Assembly: GCA_963774745.1 (NCBI GenBank)
Contig: CAVZGE010000002.1
Coordinates: forward strand, 186,001 to 250,000
Source: Prado023 sp963774745
GTDB lineage: Bacteria > Actinomycetota > Actinomycetes > S36-B12 > CAIYMF01
Direction: 5' to 3'
Length of the DNA stretch: 64,000 nucleotides
The notes beneath the pieces were generated by a model. It had not been told where the DNA came from. It saw nothing but the letters and a program-made list of their open reading frames with translations, and did no database searches. Position 1 is the first letter of the stretch; the number at the start of each line of letters is the position of its first letter. Positions 29,996 through 38,307 of the stretch are shown in pieces. Made by a program: the position numbers and the translations under genes.

Positions 29996-30074
29996 TGTGC
30001 GCCAGGAGGTGACCGGGGATGCCGTGATGAGCCCGAACCGGCCCCCGCGGGCGACCTGTGGCAGGATTCCGGTC

Positions 30075-30587
30075 ATGACCACCGCCGTCCTGCACACGTC
30101 CCTCGGGGACATCCGCGTCGACCTGTTCGACAATCACGCCCCGAAGACGGTCAAGAACTTCGTCGGGCTGTCCGACGGCTCGCTGGCGTGGACCGATCCG
30201 CGCACCGGGCGTGCGGGGGCGGGCGCCCTCTACACCGACGTGATCTTCCATCGGGTGATCCGTGGCTTCATGATCCAGGGCGGCGATCCGACCGGAACCG
30301 GCCGCGGCGGCCCGGGCTTCCGGTTCGGCGACGAGTTCCATCCCGAGCTGGTGTTCGACCGTTCCTACCTCCTGGCGATGGCCAATGCCGGTCCCGGCAC
30401 GAACGGGAGCCAGTTCTTCATCACGGTCGGCAAGACCCCGCACCTGAACCGCAAGCACACGATCTTCGGCGAGGTTGCCGACCAGCCGAGTCGGGACGTC
30501 GTCGATGCGATCGCCACGACCCCGGTCGGCCCCGGTGACCGCCCGGTGACCGACGTCGTCATCACCTCGGTGTCCATCGAGCAGTGA
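30075..30587 (+). CDS. Peptidyl-prolyl cis-trans isomerase (cyclophilin type)
   Basis: The 170-residue cytoplasmic cyclophilin has the catalytic Arg region VIFHRVIRGFMIQGGDP, the NGSQFFITVGKTPHL motif and HTIFGEV. It has no signal peptide. ATG 30075 lies 7 nt after CAGGAT, so it may be leaderless. In mycobacteria ppiA lies at the same place near crgA. The stop overlaps the rhomboid start by 4 bp. Confidence 0.95.
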   Translation: MTTAVLHTSLGDIRVDLFDNHAPKTVKNFVGLSDGSLAWTDPRTGRAGAGALYTDVIFHRVIRGFMIQGGDPTGTGRGGPGFRFGDEFHPELVFDRSYLLAMANAGPGTNGSQFFITVGKTPHLNRKHTIFGEVADQPSRDVVDAIATTPVGPGDRPVTDVVITSVSIEQ

Positions 30588-31459
30588 GCTACGGCCTACC
30601 GGCGGAGGCCGCTCCCCCCGCACCTGCCTGCTTCCTGCACCCCGGGCGCGAGACCTGGATCCAGTGCACCCGCTGTGGGCGGCCGATCTGCCCCGAGTGC
30701 ATGACAGCCGCCGCGGTGGGCTACCAGTGCCCCGAGTGCGTGCGTGCGGGAGCCGCGTCGATCCCCACTCCGCGCACGGTGTTCGGCGGCAGGATGACCC
30801 GCGATGGCGCCGTCACCATGTCCCTGATCGGCGTGTGCGCGTTCCTCTTCGTCACCGTGACCCTGCTCGACCTGGCCGGCGGCCTGGCCCGATGGGGGAT
30901 GCAGCCGGCGGCGATCGCCCTGGACGACCAGTGGTTCCGGTTGGTGTCGGCGATCTTCCTGCACGCGGGCTGGCTGCACATCGGCTTCAACATGTACGTG
31001 CTGTTCATCCTCGGCCCGCCGCTGGAGCGGGTCCTGGGCCATGGCCGGTTCCTGACGCTGTACGTGCTCTCCGGGATCGGTGGCTCCGTGGCCTCCTACT
31101 GGTTCTCACCGATCAACACGCTCTCGGTGGGCGCCAGCGGGGCCATCTTCGGCCTGATGACCGCCTGGATCGTCGTGGGTCGGCGCCTGGATCGTGACGT
31201 GACCCAGATCGTCGTGCTGTTGGGCATCAACGTGGCACTGGGGTTCTTCCTCGGTGGCGTTGACTGGCGGGCGCACCTCGGGGGTGCGGTGACCGGCGCG
31301 CTGGTGGCTCTCATGCTCACCACGGGCCGGGGCCAGGCGGGTCGAGCCCAGGCGGGTCGGCAGGCTGCCTCCGCAGCCGCCGTGCTGGTCGGGCTCGTCG
31401 TCCTGACGGTGATCCGCAGCGCGCAGATCCAGGACATGGTCCCCGCGCTGCTGAGCTGA
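30584..31459 (+). CDS. Rhomboid family intramembrane serine protease
   Basis: A cysteine-rich N-terminal zinc-finger-like segment (CTRCGRPICPECM, CPECVRAG) precedes six or more membrane helices. The catalytic Ser is in GASGAIFGL and the catalytic His is in WRAHLGGAVTGAL; the HxGWLHIGFNMYVLF motif is also present. The enzyme cleaves membrane proteins within the bilayer; the substrate is unknown. GTG 30584 overlaps the cyclophilin stop. Confidence 0.92.
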   Translation: MSYGLPAEAAPPAPACFLHPGRETWIQCTRCGRPICPECMTAAAVGYQCPECVRAGAASIPTPRTVFGGRMTRDGAVTMSLIGVCAFLFVTVTLLDLAGGLARWGMQPAAIALDDQWFRLVSAIFLHAGWLHIGFNMYVLFILGPPLERVLGHGRFLTLYVLSGIGGSVASYWFSPINTLSVGASGAIFGLMTAWIVVGRRLDRDVTQIVVLLGINVALGFFLGGVDWRAHLGGAVTGALVALMLTTGRGQAGRAQAGRQAASAAAVLVGLVVLTVIRSAQIQDMVPALLS

Positions 31460-31540
31460 GACCTCGGGGTACGATTCGGCCCTGTCGTCGCATCTGGGAT
31501 GACGCGTCGAGGGTTGTCCGTGGTGATCAGGGAGGAATTC

Positions 31541-31795
31541 ATGCCGGAGTCCAAGGGCCGGGGAACCCCGAAGTCGCGGCCCGCGCCGCCGGTTCCCAAG
31601 AAGGATGTCCCCCTGGCCTCCCCCCGGTGGCTGGCCCCCCTGATGGTGGCCTGCTTCGTGATCGGGCTGCTGTGGATAGTCGTGTACTACGTCGCGCCCG
31701 GGATGCCCGTCATGTCGTCGCTGGGGCGCTGGAACATGGCCATCGGGTTCGGACTGATCATGGTCGGGTTCGGACTGTCCACAAAGTGGCGCTGA
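31541..31795 (+). CDS. crgA: Cell-division protein CrgA
   Basis: The 84-residue protein has a charged N-terminus (MPESKGRGTPKSR), two transmembrane helices (LMVACFVIGLLWIVVYYV; MAIGFGLIMVGFGL) and the terminal LSTKWR typical of CrgA. CrgA interacts with FtsZ, FtsI and FtsQ at the septum and coordinates growth and division in Actinobacteria. ATG 31541 follows GGGAGGA; a TACGAT -10 lies at about 31470. Confidence 0.93.
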   Translation: MPESKGRGTPKSRPAPPVPKKDVPLASPRWLAPLMVACFVIGLLWIVVYYVAPGMPVMSSLGRWNMAIGFGLIMVGFGLSTKWR

Positions 31796-31839
31796 TCAGG
31801 AGTTTCCCCACCAAAACACCGGTTCCGGACGCCTGTTCA

Positions 31840-31853
31840 GTGATGTGCATCAC
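31840..31853. promoter_or_regulatory. Crp-type operator, palindrome GTGA-N6-TCAC
   Basis: GTGATGTGCATCAC is a perfect palindrome with the Crp/GlxR core GTGA-N6-TCAC. A TAGGGT hexamer follows at 31855-31860. It lies in the 150-bp gap between the convergent crgA and small membrane gene, where no obvious target start exists. A crp gene is present at 54.5 kb. Whether the site is used is unknown. Confidence 0.45.
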
Positions 31854-31945
31854 GTAGGGTCACCACGGTCGCTGGGGCGATCGGGCGACCATGCACTGGA
31901 TCCGATGAGCACACAGTGACTGCTTGGACACGAGCCGGTGGCGAA

Positions 31946-32152
31946 TCACATCGGTGTAGTTCTGTCCCCACCTGTGGATAACCCTGTGGACGACATCCCG
32001 TCCACCGTCACGTCGGTGAAGGGCAGCCGAGGTTCGACCCACGGGAAGACCCAGGTGAAGAGCACCGCCACGATCCCCACCACGGCGATCACGGCGATCA
32101 GGGCGCGCACCGCCGTGGGGCCGGGAAGGTGGTTCCAGATCCAGCCGTACAT
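31946..32152 (-). CDS. Small membrane protein downstream of class E sortase
   Basis: The 68-residue product has one transmembrane helix (ALIAVIAVVGIVAVLFTWVF) and the motif PWVEPRLPFTDVTVD. Similar short proteins follow class E sortase in many Actinobacteria; the function is unknown. ATG 32152 directly follows the sortase stop, so the two are coupled. The last 17 codons contain two DnaA-box-like sequences. Confidence 0.75.
   Translation of the reverse strand: MYGWIWNHLPGPTAVRALIAVIAVVGIVAVLFTWVFPWVEPRLPFTDVTVDGMSSTGLSTGGDRTTPM
31973..31993. promoter_or_regulatory. Tandem DnaA boxes
   Basis: TGTGGATAA (31973-31981, exact complement of the consensus box) and TGTGGACGA (31985-31993, one mismatch) lie in the same orientation, 12 bp apart, inside the 3' end of the small membrane gene. 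They are about 11 kb from oriC and could titrate DnaA. Confidence 0.4.
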
Positions 32153-32902
32153 CTAGCGGCCCGCCTCGATCTCCGCGGGGATCTCCCCGGTGGACTTGTC
32201 GGTGCGCGTGGTGAGGTCACCCCACCAGATCCACCGGGTAGTGCTTCCCCAGCGGGGGTTGCATGTCGTCAGCGTGATCAGCCGGTCCGTGGGCGTGGCC
32301 CCGGGGTCGCCCGGGACGGGGTCGATGACCCACGTGTCCGAAGGGCTCACGATCTGGTCCCGCCGAAGGGTGTACTCGAGCCACGCGTCCTGGGTCTCGA
32401 CGATGACGGTGTCACCGACCTGCAGCCGGTCGATGTCGCGGAACGGCTCCCCGTTGGTCGCTCGATGGGCGGCGACGGCGAAGTTGCCCTTCTCCCCGGG
32501 GAGCTGGGTCTGCGGGTAGTGACCGATCCCGCGTGCGAGATCCGAGAGCGCAACGCTGCCCAGGACCGGCATGCCCCAGACCTTGTCGCCCAGCCGCGGG
32601 ATGTACATGAGGGCGAAGGCACTCCCGATCTCTGGGCGGGCCTGCTCACCGTCCGGCGAGGAGTCATCCCCAGGGTCGACCTGGCCGGTCCCGCCGGACT
32701 CCTGGGTCCACGAGTCCTGCAGGTCGGCCGCGGCCTGGTCGGCCGCCCGCCCGGCGGTCACGTTCGTCCACAGCAACTGGTAGGCGACGAAGAGCAGGAG
32801 CACGACGCCCGCGGTCATGAGCAGCTCACCGAGGACCCCCACGGCTGACCAGGCCCGAGAGGGACGTCGGTCCGCGGTCGACTGAGCCTCTTGGGTCGTC
32901 AT
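32153..32902 (-). CDS. Class E sortase
   Basis: Class E sortases attach secreted proteins to peptidoglycan in high-GC Gram-positives. The product of 249 residues has an N-terminal membrane anchor (LLMTAGVVLLLFVAYQLLW), the catalytic His in VAAHRATNG, the catalytic Cys in LITLTTCNPRWG and the Arg in STTRWIWWG. The ATG overlaps the DUF881 stop (ATGA), and the small membrane gene follows directly. Sorting-signal substrates are not in this window. Confidence 0.93.
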   Translation of the reverse strand: MTTQEAQSTADRRPSRAWSAVGVLGELLMTAGVVLLLFVAYQLLWTNVTAGRAADQAAADLQDSWTQESGGTGQVDPGDDSSPDGEQARPEIGSAFALMYIPRLGDKVWGMPVLGSVALSDLARGIGHYPQTQLPGEKGNFAVAAHRATNGEPFRDIDRLQVGDTVIVETQDAWLEYTLRRDQIVSPSDTWVIDPVPGDPGATPTDRLITLTTCNPRWGSTTRWIWWGDLTTRTDKSTGEIPAEIEAGR

Positions 32903-33747
32903 GGAACCACCTGGGCGTCGTTGGTCCGCACCGGCCCCGTGTAGGCCGGCAGGACCAGCTCGCGCGAGTTCTTCTGCTCGTAGCGCATGCCGACGACGGC
33001 CGCCCATTCGCGGAAGAAGCGGACCGATTCGTCCTCTGCTAGTGCCTCGGTCATCCGGTCGAGGTCTCCCACGCCCGCGATGACGAACGGCGGTGAGTAC
33101 ACCTGTCCCTGCAGGATCACCGTGTTGCCCACGCACCGCACGGCACTCGTGTTGATCAGCCGCTGTCCCATGACAGTGACCCCGGACGCCCCGGATCGCC
33201 ACAGGGCGTTGACCACGCCCTGCACGTCCTGCTGGTGGACGATGTAGTCGTCCCCGGTCAACCCGTCGGGCAGCGGGTTGGGCGCCTCCGCGTCGTCGAG
33301 GGTCACCGTGACACCCGGTCCCACGACCTCGGTCAGTCCCACGACCGGGGACAGCTCGGCGATCTCCGCCGTGGTCTGCTCGAGGGCGGTGCCGGGATCG
33401 CCGAGGGAGAGCAGGGCCGCAACCTCGGCCGTGAGCTGGTCGACGTCCGCCTGCAGGGCGGTGTTCTGCTCGGCCTGGGCGGTGATGGCGTCACGCAACC
33501 CACCGGTTCGGTCCAGGCGCAGGATCCCGTCCTCGGATGCAGTCGCGCTCGCGATGAACATGGCCCCGGCGATCGCGAACACTCCCCCGGCCACGAGGTC
33601 CGGCCAGCGGACCCGGCGCCGGCGGCGTGCGACGACCGGACCTGCCGCAGCAGCGCTGGGCTCGGGGGCCAGGACGTCGGTCGCGGGCTCGCCCGGGCGG
33701 GCCGGCGACCCAGATGCGGGGCCGGGCTCGCCGAGGGGGGGATGCAC
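32899..33747 (-). CDS. DUF881 family membrane protein
   Basis: The 282-residue protein has a Pro-rich cytoplasmic N-terminus, one transmembrane helix (LVAGGVFAIAGAMFIASA), a coiled coil (ITAQAEQNTALQADVDQL) and the DUF881 domain (VVGPGVTVTLDDAE, DDYIVHQQDVQGVVNALW, GQRLINTSAVRCVGNTVI). DUF881 proteins are found near crgA and division genes; the function is unproven. GTG 33747 lies 7 nt after TAGCGT (33755-33760), so the transcript is probably leaderless. Confidence 0.88.
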   Translation of the reverse strand: MHPPLGEPGPASGSPARPGEPATDVLAPEPSAAAAGPVVARRRRRVRWPDLVAGGVFAIAGAMFIASATASEDGILRLDRTGGLRDAITAQAEQNTALQADVDQLTAEVAALLSLGDPGTALEQTTAEIAELSPVVGLTEVVGPGVTVTLDDAEAPNPLPDGLTGDDYIVHQQDVQGVVNALWRSGASGVTVMGQRLINTSAVRCVGNTVILQGQVYSPPFVIAGVGDLDRMTEALAEDESVRFFREWAAVVGMRYEQKNSRELVLPAYTGPVRTNDAQVVP

Positions 33748-33777
33748 AGGCCCTACGCTACCCGCGACAATGGGCAG

Positions 33778-34413
33778 GTGACTGCTCGCATCCTGATCGT
33801 GGACAACTACGACTCGTTCGTCTTCAACCTGGCCCAGTACCTCGCCCAGCTCGGCGCGGAGGTCGACGTCCGGCGCAACGACGAGGTGGCCACGGCCGAC
33901 GCCCACGGCTACGACGGCGTGCTGCTGTCCCCGGGACCCGGTGATCCGCACGACGCCGGGGTGTGCATGGACATGGTCAGTGCCTGTGCGGGGAAGGTCC
34001 CGTTGTTCGGGGTCTGCCTGGGTCATCAGGCCATCGGCGCCGTGTTCGGCGGGGTGGTCTCACGAGCCCCGGAGCTGCTGCACGGCAAGACCTCGATGGT
34101 GCACCACACCGGTACGGGCGTGCTCACGGGTCTCCCCGACCCGTTCCGGGCAACGCGCTACCACTCCCTGGCCGTCGAGCGCGCGACGGTTCCCGCGGAG
34201 CTGGAGATCACGGGCTGGACCGACTCCGGCGTCGTCATGGCGCTGAGGCATCGCGAGTTCGACATCGAGGGTGTCCAGTTCCATCCCGAGTCCGTGCTCA
34301 CCGAGGGCGGACACCTGATGCTGGCCAACTGGCTGTCCCGGTGCGGTGACCCTGGTGCCGTGCACCGGGCCGTGGGGTTGGCTCCGGTCGTGGGTGTGGC
34401 GTCGTCGTCCTGA
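33778..34413 (+). CDS. pabA: Anthranilate/4-amino-4-deoxychorismate synthase glutamine amidotransferase subunit
   Basis: This class I glutamine amidotransferase supplies ammonia for PABA (folate) or anthranilate (tryptophan) synthesis. The nucleophile Cys is in FGVCLGHQAIG and the His-Glu dyad is in VQFHPES; IVDNYDSFVFNL is the usual N-terminus. The 211-residue size fits. GTG 33778 is chosen at the start of conservation; GACAAT ends 6 nt upstream. In mycobacteria this gene (Rv0013) precedes pknB; here it is followed by a convergent aminotransferase. Confidence 0.93.
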   Translation: MTARILIVDNYDSFVFNLAQYLAQLGAEVDVRRNDEVATADAHGYDGVLLSPGPGDPHDAGVCMDMVSACAGKVPLFGVCLGHQAIGAVFGGVVSRAPELLHGKTSMVHHTGTGVLTGLPDPFRATRYHSLAVERATVPAELEITGWTDSGVVMALRHREFDIEGVQFHPESVLTEGGHLMLANWLSRCGDPGAVHRAVGLAPVVGVASSS

Positions 34414-34461
34414 GCTGTCTCACGGCTGGGAGCGCACTGCCGGCGGCCGGCGCGGGCAGGC

Positions 34462-35628
34462 TCAGCCGAATGCCCCGCGCAGCCGACCCACAGCCTCGCT
34501 GAGGACCGCCGGGCGCTTGCAGAAGGCCCACCTGACCCAGGCCTGTCCCACGGACATGTCGTCACAGAACGGTGCCACCGGGATCGCGACGACCCGGGCC
34601 CGCTGCGGCAGCTCGGCGCAGAACTGCTCCCCGCTGGTGTAGCCCAGCCCGGTGACGTCCGTGAGCAGGAAGTAGGTCCCCTCGCTGGGCAGGACGTCCA
34701 GGCCGAGGCCGGTCAGCCCGTCAGCCAGGATGTCACGCTGCTGGGCCAAGGTGGCGCGGAAGGAGTCCCAGTACGACGACGGGAGCTGCGTGAGGCCGTC
34801 GGCCACAGCCCACTGGAACGGGCCTCCCGAGACGTAGCTCAGGTGCTGGCGGATGACCCGGACCGCCCCGATGAGGTCCGCGGGGCCCGTGGCCCAGCCC
34901 ACCTTCCACCCCGTGAAGGACAGGCTCTTGCCGGCTGAGCCGACCGTGATCGTGCGCTCTGCCATGCCGGGCAGGGTGGCCAACGGGATGTGCGGGTGGC
35001 CGTCGAACCAGAGGTGCTCGTAGGCCTCGTCCGCGAGCACGACCAGGTCGGCCGCGACCGACTCCCGGGCGATGGCAGCCAGCTCAGCCTCGGTGAACAC
35101 GGCACCGGTGGGGTTGTGCGGCGAGTTGACGATCAGCAGTCTGCTCCGGGGGGTGATGCGGGCCCGCAGCGCCGTCGGATCGGGACGGAATGTCCCTGGT
35201 ACAGGTGGGACACCGACCCGGACACCACCGGCCAGGTCGATGGCGGCGGCATAGAGGTCGAACCAGGGCTCGAGAACCAGGACCTCATCCCCGGGTTCGA
35301 CGAAGGCCAGCACTGCGGCGACGATCGCCTCGGATGCCCCGGTGGTCACGACGACGTCCGTGGCCGGATCCCAGGCCAGGCCGTACCAGGCCCGCTGGTG
35401 TGAGCAGATCGCAGCTCGGAGCTCGGGGAGGCCGTGCGCCGGCGGGTACTGCGCCCCCCGGCCGTCCCGGATCGCCGCCAGGGCCGCGTCCCGGACCAGC
35501 TCCGGGCCATCCGTGTCCGGGAACCCCTGGCCCAGGTTCACCGCTCCGACGGCGGCTGCCAGCGCCGACATCTCGCCGAAGATGCTTCGTCGATGGGGCT
35601 GCATGCGAGCGACGAGCGGGTGGGTCAC
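34462..35628 (-). CDS. PLP-dependent aminotransferase (DapC / kynurenine aminotransferase type)
   Basis: The 388-residue class I aminotransferase has VNLGQGFPDTDGP, TTGASEAI, NSPHNPTGAVF, the PLP-ring Asp in VLADEAYEHLWF and the Schiff-base Lys in VGSAGKSLSFTGWKVGW. The pattern resembles DapC (succinyl-DAP aminotransferase) and YbdL/kynurenine aminotransferase proteins, which cannot be separated by eye. GTG 35628 with GGAGTGGGG upstream gives the usual N-terminus (HPLVARMQPHRRSIFGEM). Confidence 0.88.
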   Translation of the reverse strand: MTHPLVARMQPHRRSIFGEMSALAAAVGAVNLGQGFPDTDGPELVRDAALAAIRDGRGAQYPPAHGLPELRAAICSHQRAWYGLAWDPATDVVVTTGASEAIVAAVLAFVEPGDEVLVLEPWFDLYAAAIDLAGGVRVGVPPVPGTFRPDPTALRARITPRSRLLIVNSPHNPTGAVFTEAELAAIARESVAADLVVLADEAYEHLWFDGHPHIPLATLPGMAERTITVGSAGKSLSFTGWKVGWATGPADLIGAVRVIRQHLSYVSGGPFQWAVADGLTQLPSSYWDSFRATLAQQRDILADGLTGLGLDVLPSEGTYFLLTDVTGLGYTSGEQFCAELPQRARVVAIPVAPFCDDMSVGQAWVRWAFCKRPAVLSEAVGRLRGAFG

Positions 35629-35668
35629 TGGCCTACCCCACTCCGCAGGTGTCGCAGGGACACGTGGG

Positions 35669-36442
35669 TCACCTGCGGATCGTCCCGGATCGAGACACCA
35701 TTGTGCTCGCGAACCGCAGGAGGGGACGTGGGGTGAGTTGGGCGACCACGGCAAGTGTGCTGTAGCGGGTCGAGGGGACACTCACCGGGCGGCCGGCGCG
35801 CGCAGCCCGGAGCCCCTCGCGGGCCACGCGGCGCGAGTCCAGCCAGGCCCACTCCGGGAAGGCGGCGATGTCCATGTCGGCGCGCTCGTGGAACTCCGTG
35901 TGGGTGAGCCCGGGGCACACGGCCGTGGCGGTCACCCCGGTGCCGGAGAGCTCCGCGCCGAGGCCCTCGGAGAAGACCGTGACCCAGGACTTGGCCGCGG
36001 AGTACGTGCCCATCGGCAGCCACCCGGCCACGCTCGACACGTTGACCACCCTCCCGTGTCCGCGGCGCACCATGCCGGGCAGGACCGCGTGCGTGAGGCG
36101 CATCGTGGCACGGACCAGCACGTCGAGGAGGCGCTCCTCCGCGGCGAGGCTGCCGGTGACGAAGTCCTGGTTGACCCCGAAGCCGGCGTTGTTCACCAGC
36201 ACATCGATCGGCCGGGACTCGTCGGCCAGGCGATCCATGACAGCGGAGCAGCCGGCATCGGTGGCCAGGTCCGCCGGCAGGACCTCCACGGCGATCCCGT
36301 GCTCGGCCGCGAGGCGCTCGGCGAGGGCCTTCAGGCGATCGGTGCCGCGGGCCACGATCACCAGGTCGGAGCCCTCGGACGCCAGCTCCTCGGCGAATGC
36401 GAGGCCGATCCCGGAAGTGGCCCCGGTGATGCATGCGGTCAT
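35669..36442 (-). CDS. Short-chain dehydrogenase/reductase
   Basis: The 257-residue SDR has the NAD(P)-binding TGATSGIG, the NNAG motif (VLVNNAGFG), the catalytic Ser in VNVSSVAGW and the YxxxK pair in YSAAKSW. A basic/hydrophobic C-terminal extension (TPRPLLRFASTMVSR) is typical of the membrane-associated type. The substrate cannot be predicted. ATG 36442 is preferred to the slightly upstream in-frame ATG. Confidence 0.9.
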   Translation of the reverse strand: MTACITGATSGIGLAFAEELASEGSDLVIVARGTDRLKALAERLAAEHGIAVEVLPADLATDAGCSAVMDRLADESRPIDVLVNNAGFGVNQDFVTGSLAAEERLLDVLVRATMRLTHAVLPGMVRRGHGRVVNVSSVAGWLPMGTYSAAKSWVTVFSEGLGAELSGTGVTATAVCPGLTHTEFHERADMDIAAFPEWAWLDSRRVAREGLRAARAGRPVSVPSTRYSTLAVVAQLTPRPLLRFASTMVSRSGTIRR

Positions 36443-36481
36443 GGACCCAGTGTGCCCCAACTGGTCGGGACCACTGACCTG

Positions 36482-36994
36482 TCAGGGCAGGGAGTCGGGC
36501 CAGCCCCGGGCGATCCGGGTCACGATCGCGATCGGGTCCCCGGTGATCGTGGACCAGCCACGCAGGCGGGCGGCCGCCGCGGGTTCCGCATCGGCGCCGG
36601 GTGTGGTCACGTGGACGACGGGGGCCTCCGGCCAGTCGCTGCCCGCCCGGCTGACGTCCGGCAGCGGTCCATCGATCAGGACGTAGGCGACGACACTGCG
36701 CCGGGAGGCCCGCTGGGAGTACCCCAGGGCCGGCACCGCCCGGTTGGCCCCCCCGGTGCTGACCAGGATCAGTGGGCCCTCCACGTGGGCGGCAGTGATG
36801 GCCACGGCCTGGTCGGCCACCCACCCCGCGACGCCCAGGCGCTCGTCGGCGGACTCCGCGCCGTCACGGGGCCGCAGGTGCGGGATCACCACGCGGATCC
36901 CCCAGCCGGCGAGGACCCCGGCCAGCTCGCGGCGCTGGCCGTCCGGGCTGACGGGGTCCAGCGCCGGGCACAGGACGACCGTGACGCCGGTCAT
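36482..36994 (-). CDS. Alpha/beta-hydrolase-like protein next to pyrE
   Basis: The 170-residue protein starts MTGVTVVLCPALDPVSPDG and resembles a compact alpha/beta hydrolase: VVIPHLRPRDG, then LILVSTGGANRAVPALG at the expected nucleophile elbow. The elbow reads V-S-T-G-G instead of G-x-S-x-G, so catalysis is uncertain. It lies 1 bp after the pyrE stop and is probably co-transcribed with it. Function unknown. Confidence 0.65.
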   Translation of the reverse strand: MTGVTVVLCPALDPVSPDGQRRELAGVLAGWGIRVVIPHLRPRDGAESADERLGVAGWVADQAVAITAAHVEGPLILVSTGGANRAVPALGYSQRASRRSVVAYVLIDGPLPDVSRAGSDWPEAPVVHVTTPGADAEPAAAARLRGWSTITGDPIAIVTRIARGWPDSLP

Positions 36995-36995
36995 G

Positions 36996-37535
36996 TCACT
37001 CGAGGCCGAGATCGGCCAGCTGGTAGGCGGCGAGGTACTCCAGCCCGGCATCGGCGATCATCCCCGCGGCGCCGCGCTCGACGATCACGGCCACGCCGAC
37101 CACCTCCGCACCGGCGTCGCGCAGCGCCCCGACGGCGGCCATCACCGAGCCGCCGGTCGTGGAGGTGTCCTCGACGGCCAGCACGCGCCGACCGGCCACG
37201 TCCGGTCCCTCGATGCGCCGCTGGAGGCCGTGGGCCTTCTCCTCCTTGCGGACCACGAAGGCATCCAGGTGCTGGCCCCGGGCAGCGGCCGCGTGCAGCA
37301 TGGCGGTGGCCACCGGGTCGGCACCCAGGGTCAGACCGCCCACCGCGTCATAGGACAGGTCCTTGGTCAGGTCCAGCATCACCTCGCCCACGAGGGGTGC
37401 CGCCCGTCCGTCCAGCGTCACCCGGCGCAGGTCCACGTAGTAGTCGGCCTCCCGTCCCGAGGACAGCACGACCCTGCCGTGCACGACGGCCTTGGTCCGG
37501 ATCTGGTCGAGGAGTTGCTCGCGTGCGTCAGTCAC
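36996..37535 (-). CDS. pyrE: Orotate phosphoribosyltransferase
   Basis: PyrE converts orotate and PRPP to OMP in pyrimidine synthesis. The PRPP-binding motif is VLAVEDTSTTGGS, with VVRKEEKAHG and LTLGADPVATAMLHA also typical. The length of 179 residues is normal. GTG 37535 lies 7 nt after TAGGGT (37543-37548), pointing to a leaderless transcript. Confidence 0.95.
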   Translation of the reverse strand: MTDAREQLLDQIRTKAVVHGRVVLSSGREADYYVDLRRVTLDGRAAPLVGEVMLDLTKDLSYDAVGGLTLGADPVATAMLHAAAARGQHLDAFVVRKEEKAHGLQRRIEGPDVAGRRVLAVEDTSTTGGSVMAAVGALRDAGAEVVGVAVIVERGAAGMIADAGLEYLAAYQLADLGLE

Positions 37536-37602
37536 GGCGCCAACCCTAGATCCTGCGTGCGGCCACCGGACGCATCGCGTCGCGCGGCGCGATGCGCTCG
37601 CC

Positions 37603-38298
37603 TCAGGCGGCGGGCTCGACCGCCGTCGCAGCTGCGCGTGACTCGCGACGGTGGCGCAGGGTCTCGAACCCGATCGGGATGATCGACAGGGCAACGATGC
37701 CGATCAGGATCAGCTCGATGTGGTCCTTCACGAACGGGATCGTGCCCAGGTAGTAGCCCAGCAGCGTGACCCCGGTGGCCCAGAGGACTCCACCGATCGT
37801 CGAGTAGACGAAGTAGGTGCGCAGGTCCATCCGTCCCACCCCGGCCATGGCCGTGATGAACGTGCGCACGATAGGGACGAACCGGGCCAGCACGATGGCC
37901 CGGGCGCCGTACTTGTCGAAGAACGCGTGGGTCTTGTCGACATACTCCTGGCGGAAGAGCCGCGACTCCGGCCGGTTGAACAGCGGCGGTCCCGCCCGGT
38001 AGCCGATCCAGTAGCCGGTGAGGTTGCCCGCGACGGCAGCGATGGACAGCAGCAGGCACGCCACCTGGATGGGGATGTCGATCACGCCGCTGGCGATGAA
38101 CAGGCCCACCATGAACAGCAGGGAGTCGCCAGGGAGGAAGAACCCGATGAGCAGTCCGCACTCGGCGAAGATGATCCCCAGCGCGATCCAGAACGCCGCC
38201 GTGCCGAACCGGTCGAGGTTCTGCGGGTCGAGCCATTCGGGACCCAGGCTGTTGACGATCGAGGGGACCGTCGATGCGACGGTCAGGCTCAGGCTCAC
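37603..38298 (-). CDS. DedA family membrane protein
   Basis: The 231-residue integral membrane protein has the DedA (SNARE-associated) signature region FLPGDSLLFMVGLF, the GYWIGYRAGPPLFNR and FFDKYGARAIVLARFVPIVR motifs, and several helices. DedA proteins are lipid-flippase-like and maintain membrane homeostasis. GTG 38298 lies 6 nt after TAACCT (38305-38310). Confidence 0.93.
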   Translation of the reverse strand: MSLSLTVASTVPSIVNSLGPEWLDPQNLDRFGTAAFWIALGIIFAECGLLIGFFLPGDSLLFMVGLFIASGVIDIPIQVACLLLSIAAVAGNLTGYWIGYRAGPPLFNRPESRLFRQEYVDKTHAFFDKYGARAIVLARFVPIVRTFITAMAGVGRMDLRTYFVYSTIGGVLWATGVTLLGYYLGTIPFVKDHIELILIGIVALSIIPIGFETLRHRRESRAAATAVEPAA

Positions 38299-38307
38299 CT
38301 CACAAGG

